Part shown: positions 8,335-17,248 of the stretch, piece after piece
Position numbering within the stretch: position 1 is the stretch's first letter
Layout: each line of letters begins with the position of its first letter
Assembly: GCF_017656155.1 (NCBI RefSeq)
Contig: NZ_JACDOH010000006.1
Location: 62,001-126,000 of the forward strand
DNA: 64,000 bases
Reading direction: 5' to 3'
Source: Thermosyntropha sp.
GTDB taxonomy: Bacteria > Bacillota > Syntrophomonadia > Syntrophomonadales > Syntrophomonadaceae
Translations under genes and position numbers: made by a program
Notes under the pieces: generated by a model
Databases searched by the model: none
The model's input: only the letters and a program-made list of their open reading frames with translations
Told to the model about the DNA's origin: nothing

Positions 8335-8360
8335 GCTTGGCTTTGAGCCTATGGTATTTT
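8325..8360 (+). terminator. Strong terminator overlapping the methyltransferase stop codon
   Basis: 13-bp perfect stem AATACCATAGGCT (8325-8337) with AGCCTATGGTATT (8346-8358) and an 8-base loop, then TTTTATCTTT. The TAG stop lies inside the 5' arm. The opposite strand has a poorer T-run, but the hairpin also ends the convergent minus-strand gene. Confidence 0.8.
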
Positions 8361-8373
8361 ATCTTTATTCAGA

Positions 8374-8547
8374 TTAATATTTTTTTAAACGATTTTGTTC
8401 TATAAGATTGTAAATATCTCCTTCTTTATCATCTCCGAAAAGCCATATTTCATCATATGCGTTTTCATCTCTTATATCTTCCCCGCGCAGGGGAATTTTT
8501 ACTCTTTTTTTACGGTAGCTTAAAGGTTCTGCACTGTATATACGCAT
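8374..8547 (-). CDS. Small acidic/basic hypothetical protein (57 residues)
   Basis: On the minus strand, ATG at 8547-8545 to TAA at 8376-8374 encodes 57 residues. The N-terminal third is basic (YRKKRVKIPL), the middle is acidic (RGEDIRDENAYDEIWLFGDDKEGD) and the end is ILE-poor and basic (NRLKKY). The ribosome site AGGAGAGGA lies 4-6 bases before the ATG. It starts 25 bases after the upstream minus-strand gene and converges on the methyltransferase. I do not recognise a family. Balanced charge blocks and a good ribosome site argue for a real, soluble small protein; the function is unknown. Confidence 0.55.
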   Translation of the reverse strand: MRIYSAEPLSYRKKRVKIPLRGEDIRDENAYDEIWLFGDDKEGDIYNLIEQNRLKKY

Positions 8548-8572
8548 AAGTCCTCTCCTGTCTTAGATGATT

Positions 8573-8755
8573 TTATCGTCTGTTATTGTTTTTTGCCATT
8601 TGATGGCCTAACATAAATATGCCAGTAATAGCGGCGGCATGTAGTGCCCACCAACCTGATTCTAAGAAACTGAAGGTTCCTGGATCTACTTTATCCTGGT
8701 GCAGCATTTTCTTTAATACTGAGTTTCTGTAATCTATTAAGCTTGATAATAAAAT
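8573..8755 (-). CDS. Small membrane protein, probable ATT start (60 residues)
   Basis: The minus-strand frame ends at TAA (8575-8573). A perfect AGGAGG (plus-strand CCTCCT, 8763-8768) precedes an ATT codon at 8755-8753 by exactly 7 bases. No ATG, GTG or TTG is available until an internal ATG at 8707, which has no ribosome site. From the ATT the product has 60 residues: a Ser/Leu/Arg-rich start, HQDKVDPGTFSFLESGWW, then a membrane helix ALHAAAITGIFMLGHQMA and a polar tail KNNNRR. It looks like a single-pass small membrane protein of unknown function, probably the first gene of a two-gene operon with the 57-residue gene. Confidence 0.5.
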   Translation of the reverse strand: MLLSSLIDYRNSVLKKMLHQDKVDPGTFSFLESGWWALHAAAITGIFMLGHQMAKNNNRR

Positions 8756-8915
8756 AATTATTCCTCCTTTCGTAAAGATTTATTTATATTCTTTGAGTAT
8801 TTATATTTTTCCCTCTGATAGGGATTTTAGAAGAACAATTTATGCCATAGAAGGAGGAAACAAAATACATGAATAGAAATATTTAAAAATATTAATTTTA
8901 TTGAGGGGCAAAATT
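8756..8915. other. Divergent intergenic region with a five-codon ORF
   Basis: The region between the minus-strand pair and dprA must hold promoters for both directions, but I find no convincing -35/-10 pair on either strand. It holds a small hairpin, TCCCT (8810-8814) with AGGGA (8820-8824) followed by four T. It also holds a strong ribosome site AAGGAGGAAA (8851-8860) followed by ATG 8869 and a stop after only five codons (MNRNI, to 8886). That mini-frame ends 29 bases before the dprA start. Confidence 0.4.
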
Positions 8916-10007
8916 ATGGATTATCATGAAAAGGCTGTTTTGTGCAGGCTTCACGCCATAAAAGGTTTAGGAAATGCTTCATTATGGAGAATAAAAAAAG
9001 AGTTTGGCAGTTTTAGAGCTTTCTGGACAGCAGATAAGAGAATTCTTTATAATTCTTTTTTAAGGAATGAATTAATTGATGAAATTGTTTCTTTAAGAAA
9101 TAGTAATCCCTGCAAATATCTTGAGTATTTGGATGCCCAGGGCATTAAGATAATAACGGTAGAGGAAGAATTATATTCGCCTATGCTTTTGAACATATCT
9201 AATCCACCTTATATTTTATACTGTCTGGGAAAAACTGAGCTAATGAGTAAGTTTGCCCTGGCCATAGTAGGAGCTAGAAATGCTACTCCTTATGGAAGAA
9301 AGATAGCGCGAAACTTTGCCGGTGAACTTAGCAAAAGAGGGATAGTAATTGTAAGTGGGATGGCGCGGGGAATAGATGCTGAAGCTCATTTAGGAGTATT
9401 GGAAGCCGGAGGAGAAACAATAGCTGTTTTGGGAAGCGGGATTAATATAATTTATCCCAGGGAAAACCGGGAAATTTTTAAAAAGTTAATAAAAAAGGGC
9501 CTTATAATAAGTGAATTTCCTTTAAACACACCGCCTGATTCAGGTAATTTTCCTCAGCGCAATCGTGTTATATCAGGGATGAGCCATGGAGTTTTGATAG
9601 TAGAGGCAAAAATCAGGAGTGGTGCACTTATTACAGCTGATCTTGCTTTGGAACAGGGAAGAGATGTTTTTTCTGTCCCAGGTCCCATAACTTCTAAAAT
9701 GAGTGAAGGATGTCATAATCTTATAAAACAGGGGGCTAAGTTGACTACTTGTGTGGAAGATATTTTAGAAGAGTATTCTTTTGTTTACAAGCCTCAAAAA
9801 GCTAAAAACTTAAGTGAGGAAGATTTATTACTGCTGGACAGTGATGAAATTTTGATACTACAATATATGGGATATGAACCTTGCCATATTGATGATTTGG
9901 TTAATATGATAGGTTTGGATGTGGGAAATTTAAGTATGATTTTGCTTCAATTGGAGCTTAAAGGTTTAATAAAAGCTATGCCTGGTAATTACTATTTAAG
10001 GAATTAA
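8916..10007 (+). CDS. dprA: DNA processing protein DprA (Smf)
   Basis: About 363 residues. The order is an N-terminal SAM-like helical part (about 1-65), the Rossmann-type DprA core (about 85-290) with AIVGARNATPYG, IVSGMARGIDAEAH, TIAVLGSGINIIYPREN and SGALITADLALEQGRDVF, and a C-terminal winged-helix-like domain (about 305-363). DprA loads RecA onto incoming single-stranded DNA during natural transformation and is widespread even in species not known to be competent. I chose ATG 8916 because GAGGGG lies 7 bases upstream; the TTG at 8901 would overlap that site. topA follows after 36 bases, the usual dprA-topA order in Firmicutes. Confidence 0.95.
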   Translation: MDYHEKAVLCRLHAIKGLGNASLWRIKKEFGSFRAFWTADKRILYNSFLRNELIDEIVSLRNSNPCKYLEYLDAQGIKIITVEEELYSPMLLNISNPPYILYCLGKTELMSKFALAIVGARNATPYGRKIARNFAGELSKRGIVIVSGMARGIDAEAHLGVLEAGGETIAVLGSGINIIYPRENREIFKKLIKKGLIISEFPLNTPPDSGNFPQRNRVISGMSHGVLIVEAKIRSGALITADLALEQGRDVFSVPGPITSKMSEGCHNLIKQGAKLTTCVEDILEEYSFVYKPQKAKNLSEEDLLLLDSDEILILQYMGYEPCHIDDLVNMIGLDVGNLSMILLQLELKGLIKAMPGNYYLRN

Positions 10008-10043
10008 AATATTTGCGATTTTTTCAAAAGAGGTGATGTTTTT

Positions 10044-12122
10044 TTGGCAGGATCTACTTTGATCATTGTAGAGTCGGCGGCTAAAGCAAAAACTTTAAGC
10101 AAATTTTTGGGCAAAAATTATAAAGTGAAGGCTTCGATTGGACATGTTAAGGATTTACCCAAGAGTAAACTAGGTATAGATATAGATAATAATTTTGAAC
10201 CCCAATATATTACTATCAGGGGAAAGGGCTCTATATTAAAAGAGATAAAAGATGAAGCACAAAAGGTTTCAAGAGTGTTTTTAGCTACTGACCCTGATCG
10301 GGAAGGAGAAGCTATTGCTTGGCATTTGCAGAGCGTTATTAATTTACCTCCGGAATCTGATTGTCGTATAGAATTTCATGAAATTACTAAAGATGCTGTA
10401 AAAAGGGCTATAGCCAATCCGCGTCCAGTAGATATGAATAGGGTAAATGCACAGCAGGCACGCAGGGTTTTAGATAGACTGGTAGGTTATAATTTAAGTC
10501 CTCTTTTATGGAATAAAGTGCGCAAAGGCCTCAGTGCTGGAAGAGTGCAGTCGGTTGCGGTAAGGCTTATTTGCGAACGGGAAGAAGAAATACGCAACTT
10601 TGTTCCGGAAGAATACTGGACTATAGATGCTTTTATATCTGACGAGAAAGGACATAGTTTTGAGGCTAAACTCGTCAGCTATAAGGGTGAAAAGGTTCAA
10701 ATAAAGGATGCCGAGCAAAAAGAAAAGATAGTAAATGACCTTAAATCCGCATCTTTTTCGGTGCGTAAGATTGAGAGAAAGGAAAGGCGTAAAAGGCCAA
10801 ATCCTCCTTTTACTACCAGTACTCTTCAACAGGAAGCGTCTAAAAGGTTAAATTTTTATGCCCAGAGGACTATGAGGGTGGCTCAGGAATTATATGAAGG
10901 ATTAGAAATAGGAAAAGAAGGAATTGTAGGTTTAATCACTTATTTACGAACTGATTCTACCCGCATTGCAGATGTTGCCCAGAAGGAAGCGCTGGAATTT
11001 ATTGTTGAAGAATACGGGAAAGAGTTTGTACCTGAGGTTCCCAACGAATATAAAACGAAAAAAACTTCCCAAGATGCGCATGAGGCTATTCGCCCAACTT
11101 CGGTGAGCCGCACTCCTGAAAGCATAAAAGAGTATCTTACCCGTGATCAGTATAAGCTTTACAAATTGATCTGGGAAAGATTTGTGGCCAGTCAAATGTC
11201 GCCGGCGCTTTATGATACTTTAGCAGTAGATATTGAAGCAGGAGAATATAATCTTAGAGCTACTTCTTCACAGATTAAATTTATGGGTTATAAAAAAGTA
11301 TACAATGATATTGAAGAAGAAGAGGTAAAAAACCCTATTCCTGTTTTAAAGGAAGGGCAAAGCTTAAAACTCGTAGACTTAAATCCTGAACAGCATTTTA
11401 CTCAACCTCCACCACGATTTACCGAGGCCAGTTTGGTAAAAACATTAGAAGAGGAGAATATAGGAAGGCCATCAACTTATGCGCCGATAATTGAAACTAT
11501 ACTTAAGAGAAATTATGTGGAAAGGCAGAACAAGCAGTTTGTGCCTACTGAGTTGGGTTTTATTGTGGTTGAACTTTTGAAGGAGTATTTTTCAGATATA
11601 ATTGATGTTGAATTTACTGCCCGTATGGAAGAAGAGCTCGACCTTATTGAAGAAGGCAAGCTGGACTGGAAAAAGGTAGTGCATGATTTTTATATTCCTT
11701 TTAAAGAAGAGTTGGAAAAGGCTAATCTGGTTATTGAGAAAGTCCAATTAAAGGAAGAAGACGCAGGCAAAGAATGTCCAGAATGCGGCAGGCCTATGGT
11801 TATAAAATACGGCCGTTTTGGTAAGTTTATAGCTTGTTCTGGTTTTCCCGAATGTCGCCATACTGAATCTATAAATGAAGATACAGGTATTAAATGTCCT
11901 TTGTGTGGAGGGAATATAGTAGCCCTTAGAAGCAAAAAGGGGCGAAAGTTTTATGGGTGCAGCAATTATCCGCAGTGTGAATTCAGATCATGGAATAAAC
12001 CTACGGGAGAAAAATGTCCTGAATGTGGGGAACCTATAGTAGAAAAAACTGCTAAAGGAAATAAAACTAAGATAATATGCCAAGGTGCAAATTGTAATTA
12101 CAGCAAAGAAGTGGGGGATTAA
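10044..12122 (+). CDS. topA: DNA topoisomerase I (TopA)
   Basis: 692 residues, a type IA topoisomerase that relaxes negative supercoils. The Toprim domain has IIVESAAKAKTL (about 6-17) and ATDPDREGEAIAWH, the metal-binding D-D-E set. The catalytic tyrosine is Y300 in GLITYLRTDSTR. DAHEAIRPT and GRPSTYAP are other conserved motifs. Three C-terminal four-cysteine zinc modules follow: CPECG with CSGFPEC, CPLCG with CSNYPQC, and CPECG with CQGANC. The start is TTG behind GAGGTGATG. trmFO begins one base after the stop, so the two are coupled. Confidence 0.97.
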   Translation: MAGSTLIIVESAAKAKTLSKFLGKNYKVKASIGHVKDLPKSKLGIDIDNNFEPQYITIRGKGSILKEIKDEAQKVSRVFLATDPDREGEAIAWHLQSVINLPPESDCRIEFHEITKDAVKRAIANPRPVDMNRVNAQQARRVLDRLVGYNLSPLLWNKVRKGLSAGRVQSVAVRLICEREEEIRNFVPEEYWTIDAFISDEKGHSFEAKLVSYKGEKVQIKDAEQKEKIVNDLKSASFSVRKIERKERRKRPNPPFTTSTLQQEASKRLNFYAQRTMRVAQELYEGLEIGKEGIVGLITYLRTDSTRIADVAQKEALEFIVEEYGKEFVPEVPNEYKTKKTSQDAHEAIRPTSVSRTPESIKEYLTRDQYKLYKLIWERFVASQMSPALYDTLAVDIEAGEYNLRATSSQIKFMGYKKVYNDIEEEEVKNPIPVLKEGQSLKLVDLNPEQHFTQPPPRFTEASLVKTLEEENIGRPSTYAPIIETILKRNYVERQNKQFVPTELGFIVVELLKEYFSDIIDVEFTARMEEELDLIEEGKLDWKKVVHDFYIPFKEELEKANLVIEKVQLKEEDAGKECPECGRPMVIKYGRFGKFIACSGFPECRHTESINEDTGIKCPLCGGNIVALRSKKGRKFYGCSNYPQCEFRSWNKPTGEKCPECGEPIVEKTAKGNKTKIICQGANCNYSKEVGD

Positions 12123-12123
12123 G

Positions 12124-13443
12124 TTGCAGCCATATGTGAATGTTATAGGTGGTGGATTAGCTGGTAGCGAAGCGGCTTTTCGCCTAGCTTCAGCAGGAAT
12201 AAAAGTAAAGCTCTGGGAAATGCGCCCAGAAAAGATGACAGCTGTGCACCAGACCGGTAACTTTGCCGAGTTGGTGTGCAGCAATTCTCTTAAATCTGAA
12301 GATGAAACTACTGCTCAGGGAATGCTTAAAAAAGAAATGCGCCTTTTAGGATCTTTAATATTGAGCTGTGCTGATGAAGCGAGGGTACCTGCTGGTTCGG
12401 CATTGGCTGTAGACAGAGAGCTTTTTTCAGAGATCGTTACCGATAGGATACGGAGAAATCATAACATCGAAATAATTCGTCAGGAAGTTAAATCTTTACC
12501 AGATGATGCTGTAACTATAGTAGCAACTGGGCCTTTGACTTCGGATAATCTGGCTAGATTTTTGCAAAGAATAACGGGTGAAGAAAACTTGTATTTTTAC
12601 GATGCGGTTGCTCCAAGTGTTGCCTTGGAAAGCCTTGATTTAACCCGCATTTTTAAAGCCTCGCGTTATGGAAAAGGAACCGATGATTACTATAACTGTC
12701 CTATGAATAAGGAGGAATATGAAAGATTTTATTATGAACTGGTAAATGCAGATATAAAAGAAGGACATGAGATTGATAAAAGCCTTTTTTTTAATGCCTG
12801 TATGCCTATTGAAGTTATGGCAAGGAGAGGCATAGATACTTTGCGCTATGGACCAATGCGGCCGGTGGGGCTTAAGGATCCGCGTACGGGGGAGAATGCT
12901 TATGCGGTAGTTCAATTAAGGCAGGAAGATAAGGAAGGCAAGATATGGGGGCTTGTAGGTTTTCAAACCAGGCTCCGCTGGGGAGAACAGGATCGTATAT
13001 TTCGGCTTATTCCCGGACTTGAAAATGCAGAATTCGTCCGCTACGGGGTTATGCACCGCAACACCTATATAAACAGTCCTTCTCTTTTGTATCCGACTTT
13101 GCAGTATAGAAAAAACCCTTATTTATTATTTGCTGGACAAATAACCGGAGTAGAAGGGTATATGGAATCAGCGGCTACTGGCATTATTGCCGGCATAAAT
13201 GCAATAAAAATTGTTAAAGGGGAATCTTTGTTTGTGCCAGAAAAGGTAACTATGATTGGTGCTTTGTTGGATTTTATAACTTCATCAAACAATAAAAATT
13301 TTCAACCTATCAATGCTAATTTTGGTTTGCTTCCTTCTCTTCCGAAAAATATAAAAGATAAGAACATTAGGAATAAAGCATATTTAAATCGTTCTTTGGA
13401 AAAACTCAAGGAATATTCAGAATTGTTTTTAAAACGGTTGTAA
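12124..13443 (+). CDS. trmFO: tRNA m5U54 methyltransferase TrmFO (folate/FAD-dependent)
   Basis: About 440 residues. The N-terminal dinucleotide-binding motif VNVIGGGLAGSEAA holds FAD. Conserved blocks WEMRP, ELVCSNSLK, and GQITGVEGYMESAATG near the end match TrmFO, which makes 5-methyluridine at position 54 of tRNA using methylene-tetrahydrofolate. The start is TTG 12124 behind GTGGGGGA; the longer frame from 12085 lies inside topA and is unlikely. Linkage to topA upstream and xerC, hslV, hslU and codY downstream is the classic Firmicutes order. Confidence 0.96.
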   Translation: MQPYVNVIGGGLAGSEAAFRLASAGIKVKLWEMRPEKMTAVHQTGNFAELVCSNSLKSEDETTAQGMLKKEMRLLGSLILSCADEARVPAGSALAVDRELFSEIVTDRIRRNHNIEIIRQEVKSLPDDAVTIVATGPLTSDNLARFLQRITGEENLYFYDAVAPSVALESLDLTRIFKASRYGKGTDDYYNCPMNKEEYERFYYELVNADIKEGHEIDKSLFFNACMPIEVMARRGIDTLRYGPMRPVGLKDPRTGENAYAVVQLRQEDKEGKIWGLVGFQTRLRWGEQDRIFRLIPGLENAEFVRYGVMHRNTYINSPSLLYPTLQYRKNPYLLFAGQITGVEGYMESAATGIIAGINAIKIVKGESLFVPEKVTMIGALLDFITSSNNKNFQPINANFGLLPSLPKNIKDKNIRNKAYLNRSLEKLKEYSELFLKRL

Positions 13444-13510
13444 ATTATCTTTTATTATGTTAGCATTATTTAATAATAAAAAATTTTATTACCTCATATT
13501 AAGGAAAATA

Positions 13511-14419
13511 ATGATGCTGACTGATCAAATTTTTTATTTTTTAGATTACCTTTATATAGAAAAAAATGCCTCTCCTTTAACTATTCAAAACTACAAAATT
13601 GATTTGGAACAGTTCATTGATTTTATTTCTGAGAAATACGAGATTGAGAAAAATGAGATAGGTCTAGATTTTTTGAATCATAAAGAGGTACGGGATTATC
13701 TCATATATCTTAAAGAAAAAGGGCTGAAGCCTTCTTCATCAGCTAGAAAATTAGCGTCTTTGCGTTCGCTGGTTCGGTATTTGTGCCGGGAAAATATACT
13801 GGATGATAATCCTTTAGCAGCTCTCTCTACACCTAAGCAGGATAAAAGATTGCCTAAATTCCTTTATCCTTCTGAAGTGGAGGCATTGATAAACGCTCCT
13901 GATGTAAATACTCCTTTTGGTCAACGCGATAAGGCTATTTTAGAGACTTTATATGCTTCAGGCATAAGGGTTGGTGAACTGGTTAGCCTCAATATAAAAG
14001 ATTTTTCCTTGCATGATGATTTCATAAAAGTCAGGGGAAAAGGAGATAAAGAAAGGCTGGTGCCTTTGGGAAGCAAGGCGCGTGAGGCGTTAGGTATTTA
14101 TATTGAAAAGGGCAGAAATGAGCTTTTGAAAGAAAGTTGCGAAGAAGCGATTTTTTTGAATAGATTTGGATCTAGGCTTTCAGATCGTGGGGTAAGAGGT
14201 ATCATCGACAAGTATATAAGTGAAGTTTCGTGTAATTTAAAGATAAGTCCACATACTTTGCGGCATACTTTTGCTACTCATCTGCTTAATAATGGTGCAG
14301 ATTTGCGTTCGGTACAGGAAATGTTAGGACATGTGAAGCTTTCTACTACCCAGATATATACCCATTTGACCCGTGAAAATATTAAAGCTGTATATGAAAA
14401 TACACATCCACGGAGGTAA
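13511..14419 (+). CDS. xerC: Tyrosine recombinase XerC/CodV
   Basis: About 302 residues from ATG 13511, which has AAGGA 5 bases upstream; a longer frame from 13457 would add 18 residues without a ribosome site. The N-terminal SAM-like DNA-binding domain covers about 1-90. The catalytic domain carries the full R-H-R-H-Y set: Arg in YASGIRVGEL, H-x-x-R in PHTLRHTFATH, His in LGHVKLSTT and the nucleophile Tyr in QIYTHL. It resolves chromosome dimers at dif with XerD. It is followed by hslV after 3 bases. Confidence 0.94.
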   Translation: MMLTDQIFYFLDYLYIEKNASPLTIQNYKIDLEQFIDFISEKYEIEKNEIGLDFLNHKEVRDYLIYLKEKGLKPSSSARKLASLRSLVRYLCRENILDDNPLAALSTPKQDKRLPKFLYPSEVEALINAPDVNTPFGQRDKAILETLYASGIRVGELVSLNIKDFSLHDDFIKVRGKGDKERLVPLGSKAREALGIYIEKGRNELLKESCEEAIFLNRFGSRLSDRGVRGIIDKYISEVSCNLKISPHTLRHTFATHLLNNGADLRSVQEMLGHVKLSTTQIYTHLTRENIKAVYENTHPRR

Positions 14420-14422
14420 AAA

Positions 14423-14956
14423 ATGTTTACAGCAACAACTATTGTAGTAGTAAAAAAGGATGGCCAAACAGCGATTGCCGGAGATGGACAGGTTACTTTT
14501 GGTCAGAATACGATTATGAAGCATACGGCTACTAAAGTGCGCAGGCTTTATGATGGCAGGGTAGTGGCAGGTTTTGCCGGTGCAGTAGCCGATGCTTTTA
14601 CTTTATTCGGCAAATTTGAAGAAAAGCTTAAAGGAACAGGAGGAAATTTAACTAGAGCTGCAGTCGAACTGGCTAAAGAGTGGCGTTCAGATAAAATCTT
14701 GAGAAGATTGGAAGCCCTTTTGGTAGTGGCTAATAAAGAAAAGATGTTCGTTATTTCAGGCAACGGCGAACTCATTGAACCTGATGAAGGAGTAGCTGCT
14801 ATTGGATCGGGAGGAGCCTATGCCTTGGCGGCTGCGAAAGCGTTATATAAGTTTACCGATATGGCGGCCAAAGATATTGCTTATGAAGCACTTAAGATTG
14901 CCTCTGAGATATGTGTATATACTAATGACCACATAACCCTAGAAGTTATTGAATAA
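14423..14956 (+). CDS. hslV: ATP-dependent protease peptidase subunit HslV (ClpQ)
   Basis: 177 residues of the proteasome-like Ntn-hydrolase family. The core motif GDGQVTFGQ and [12 protein letters not shown], with EWRSDK and [12 protein letters not shown], are characteristic. The catalytic threonine normally follows the initiator Met directly. Here the conserved TTIV strand begins at residue 5 (MFTATTIV), so four residues would have to be removed if Thr5 is the nucleophile. It forms a double ring that degrades proteins unfolded by HslU, encoded 14 bases downstream. SD GGAGG precedes ATG. Confidence 0.95.
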   Translation: MFTATTIVVVKKDGQTAIAGDGQVTFGQNTIMKHTATKVRRLYDGRVVAGFAGAVADAFTLFGKFEEKLKGTGGNLTRAAVELAKEWRSDKILRRLEALLVVANKEKMFVISGNGELIEPDEGVAAIGSGGAYALAAAKALYKFTDMAAKDIAYEALKIASEICVYTNDHITLEVIE

Positions 14957-14970
14957 GGAGGCACATTATC

Positions 14971-16371
14971 ATGTATGGACTTACTCCAAGGCAAATAGTC
15001 GAAGAATTAGATAAACATATTATTGGCCAGAAGAATGCCAAAAAGGCGGTAGCCATTGCCCTTAGAAACAGATACCGGAGAAAACTGGTTCCCGAGGAAT
15101 TGAAGGATGAAATATATCCCAAAAATATTATTATGATTGGGTCTACAGGAGTAGGTAAAACTGAAATAGCACGGAGGCTTGCCAAAATGGTAAAGGCTCC
15201 TTTTATAAAGGTAGAAGCCAGCAAATTTACGGAAGTTGGCTATGTAGGGCGTGATGTGGATTCAATGATACGGGATTTAGTGGAAACGGCGGTTCGTATG
15301 GTTAAACAGGAAAAATTAGAAGAGGTGGAGGAAAGGGGGAGGCAACTGGCTTATGAACGCATAGTGGATTATATTATGCCTTTGCCCAGGAGAAAAAGCA
15401 AACCTGCAAAAAACCCTTTTGATTTTCTTTTTAATCAGGCATCTGAAGAATATGCCAGAGACGAGGAGTTTGAAAATAGGCTTAAAGAGATTGAAGCACA
15501 AAGAGAAATAATAAGGCAAAAGCTTCTGCGCTATGAACTGGAAGATGAAATTATCGAAATAGAAGTTGAAGAAAAAAATCCTCCTTTTTTGGAGATATTC
15601 TCAGGTTCCGGAGTAGAAGAGATGGGTGTTAATTTGCAAGATGTTCTGGGCAATTTTATACCTAAAAATAGGAAAAAACGCAGGGTTACGGTAAAAGAGG
15701 CTAAAGAGATTTTAACCCACGAAGAAGCTCAGCAGCTTATCGATATGGATGAGGTTTACAGAGAAGCGATTAAAAGAGTGGAAGAAGATGGGATAGTCTT
15801 TTTGGATGAAATTGACAAGATTGCTGGCAAAAATAACAGCACAGGTCCTGATGTTTCCAGAGAAGGGGTTCAGCGAGACATTCTTCCTATTGTTGAAGGA
15901 AGTACTATTATGACTAAATATGGTCCGGTTAGGACTGACCACATTCTGTTTATTGCTGCAGGTGCTTTTCATGTAAGTAAACCTTCAGACCTTATTCCTG
16001 AGCTGCAGGGCAGATTTCCAATAAGGGTTGAGCTTGAAAGCCTGACCAAAGAGGATTTGAAACGTATACTGGTTGAACCAAATAATGCTTTAATTAAACA
16101 GTATACAGAACTTTTAAAAACTGAAGATGTGAAGATAACTTTCACTGAAGAGGCCATCGATTATATTGCGCAAATGGCTTATGAAGTTAATGCTAAAACG
16201 GAAAATATAGGGGCGAGAAGATTGCATACGGTTATGGAAAAAGTCTTGGAAGATTTACTGTTTGATGCGCCTGATATGAGTGGGGAAGAAGTGCTTATTG
16301 ATGCTGATTATGTATCAGCAAGGCTTAAGAAGATTGTGGAAGATGAGGATCTAAGCAGATATGTATTATAG
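14971..16371 (+). CDS. hslU: HslU (ClpY) unfoldase ATPase subunit
   Basis: 466 residues, an AAA+ ATPase. Walker A is GSTGVGKT (57-64), followed by [19 protein letters not shown], which contains the pore-loop GYVG. An insertion (I) domain with charged helices spans about 110-260, Walker B is [11 protein letters not shown], and sensor 2 is [15 protein letters not shown]. The C-terminus ends RYVL, the tail that docks into HslV. It unfolds substrates for HslV. It lies in the hslV-hslU-codY run. Confidence 0.97.
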   Translation: MYGLTPRQIVEELDKHIIGQKNAKKAVAIALRNRYRRKLVPEELKDEIYPKNIIMIGSTGVGKTEIARRLAKMVKAPFIKVEASKFTEVGYVGRDVDSMIRDLVETAVRMVKQEKLEEVEERGRQLAYERIVDYIMPLPRRKSKPAKNPFDFLFNQASEEYARDEEFENRLKEIEAQREIIRQKLLRYELEDEIIEIEVEEKNPPFLEIFSGSGVEEMGVNLQDVLGNFIPKNRKKRRVTVKEAKEILTHEEAQQLIDMDEVYREAIKRVEEDGIVFLDEIDKIAGKNNSTGPDVSREGVQRDILPIVEGSTIMTKYGPVRTDHILFIAAGAFHVSKPSDLIPELQGRFPIRVELESLTKEDLKRILVEPNNALIKQYTELLKTEDVKITFTEEAIDYIAQMAYEVNAKTENIGARRLHTVMEKVLEDLLFDAPDMSGEEVLIDADYVSARLKKIVEDEDLSRYVL

Positions 16372-16383
16372 GGGGTTGGGCAT

Positions 16384-17169
16384 GTGGAAAAAACATTATT
16401 GGAGAAATCAAGGAACATAGGGAAGATGCTGCAGAAAATTGGGGGGCAACCGGTAGACTTTTTTGAAGCTGCCAGAGTTTTATCTGATAATCTCGAATGT
16501 AGTGTGTTTGTTGTGGGACGCAGGGGACAAATAGGCGGATATGCGTTTACCACAGGTGCTTCATGCATAGGAATCAAAGAGCTTTTAAGTCATGCGGAAA
16601 GGTTTCCGGAGAGTTTTAATCAGGAATTATTAAATATAACCGAAACTGCTGCTAATATTCGCTTGAGTGAAGGAAGAAAATGTATATTTAATCCGGAAAA
16701 TGTTGCCTGCGACTGTTCCAGCCGGATATGGTCAATTACTCCAGTATTTGGTGGGGGAAAGAGGATAGGTACTCTTATAATGATGAGAGAAAACCAGGAA
16801 TTTAGTGATGAAGAAATTGTTTTAGCTGAATATGGTGCTATTGTGGTAGCTAATGAAGTTATGCGCATGCGTTCAGAGCGAATAGAAGAAGAAGCCCGCA
16901 AAAAAGCAGCTGTACAGATTGCTTTAGCAACTCTTTCCTATTCGGAGAGGGAAGCAATTGAACATATTATTGATGAACTTAATGGCAAAGAGGGACTTTT
17001 AGTTGCCAGTCGGATTGCCGATAAAGTAGGTATAACCCGTTCAGTTATTGTTAGTGCTCTGCGCAAATTTGAAAGTGCAGGAGTTATAGACTCGCGTTCT
17101 TTAGGGATGAAAGGTACTTATATTAAAGTTCTCAACGATTATTTGTTTGATGAACTTAATAAAAAGTAG
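16384..17169 (+). CDS. codY: GTP- and branched-chain-amino-acid-sensing repressor CodY
   Basis: 261 residues starting at GTG. The N-terminal GAF domain (about 1-155) senses isoleucine and valine; recognisable blocks are NIGKMLQKIGGQPVDF and GGKRIGTLIMMR. A linker helix leads to the C-terminal winged helix-turn-helix, ASRIADKVGITRSVIVSALR (about 205-225). CodY represses nutrient-scavenging, motility and sporulation genes when GTP and branched-chain amino acids are plentiful. Its position between hslU and flgB is conserved in Firmicutes. I looked for an obvious CodY box near flgB but make no claim. A terminator follows. Confidence 0.96.
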   Translation: MEKTLLEKSRNIGKMLQKIGGQPVDFFEAARVLSDNLECSVFVVGRRGQIGGYAFTTGASCIGIKELLSHAERFPESFNQELLNITETAANIRLSEGRKCIFNPENVACDCSSRIWSITPVFGGGKRIGTLIMMRENQEFSDEEIVLAEYGAIVVANEVMRMRSERIEEEARKKAAVQIALATLSYSEREAIEHIIDELNGKEGLLVASRIADKVGITRSVIVSALRKFESAGVIDSRSLGMKGTYIKVLNDYLFDELNKK

Positions 17170-17197
17170 TTCCAATTTTTAAAATGTATAATATAAT
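17170..17197 (+). promoter_or_regulatory. Possible promoter just before the codY terminator
   Basis: TATAAT at 17192-17197 (another overlaps at 17187-17192) with a poor TTCCAA 16 bases upstream (17170-17175). If used, transcription would begin at the 5' arm of the codY terminator, as proposed for uppS. The -35 is weak, so confidence is low. Confidence 0.25.
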
Positions 17198-17201
17198 AAT
17201 T

Positions 17202-17237
17202 AAGGCTGACCTTCGTCATATATGGTTAGCCTTTTTT
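17202..17237 (+). terminator. Intrinsic terminator after codY
   Basis: 10-bp stem AAGGCTGACC (17202-17211) with GGTTAGCCTT (17224-17233), including one G-T pair, followed by TTTTTT. It separates codY from the fla/che operon. Confidence 0.75.
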
Positions 17238-17248
17238 GGTTTTTTTCA

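Noticed and set aside
8335-8372. A gene remnant between the methyltransferase and the small minus-strand gene
   Set aside because: The bases are filled by the shared terminator; no coding frame is seen.
6982-8900. Restriction-modification or other defence island around the methyltransferase
   Set aside because: No nuclease, helicase, specificity subunit, integrase or repeat is visible next to it; only two small unknown genes on the other strand.
13457-13510. N-terminal extension of XerC
   Set aside because: The in-frame upstream ATG has no ribosome site, while AAGGA precedes ATG 13511 and the conserved domain begins right after it.
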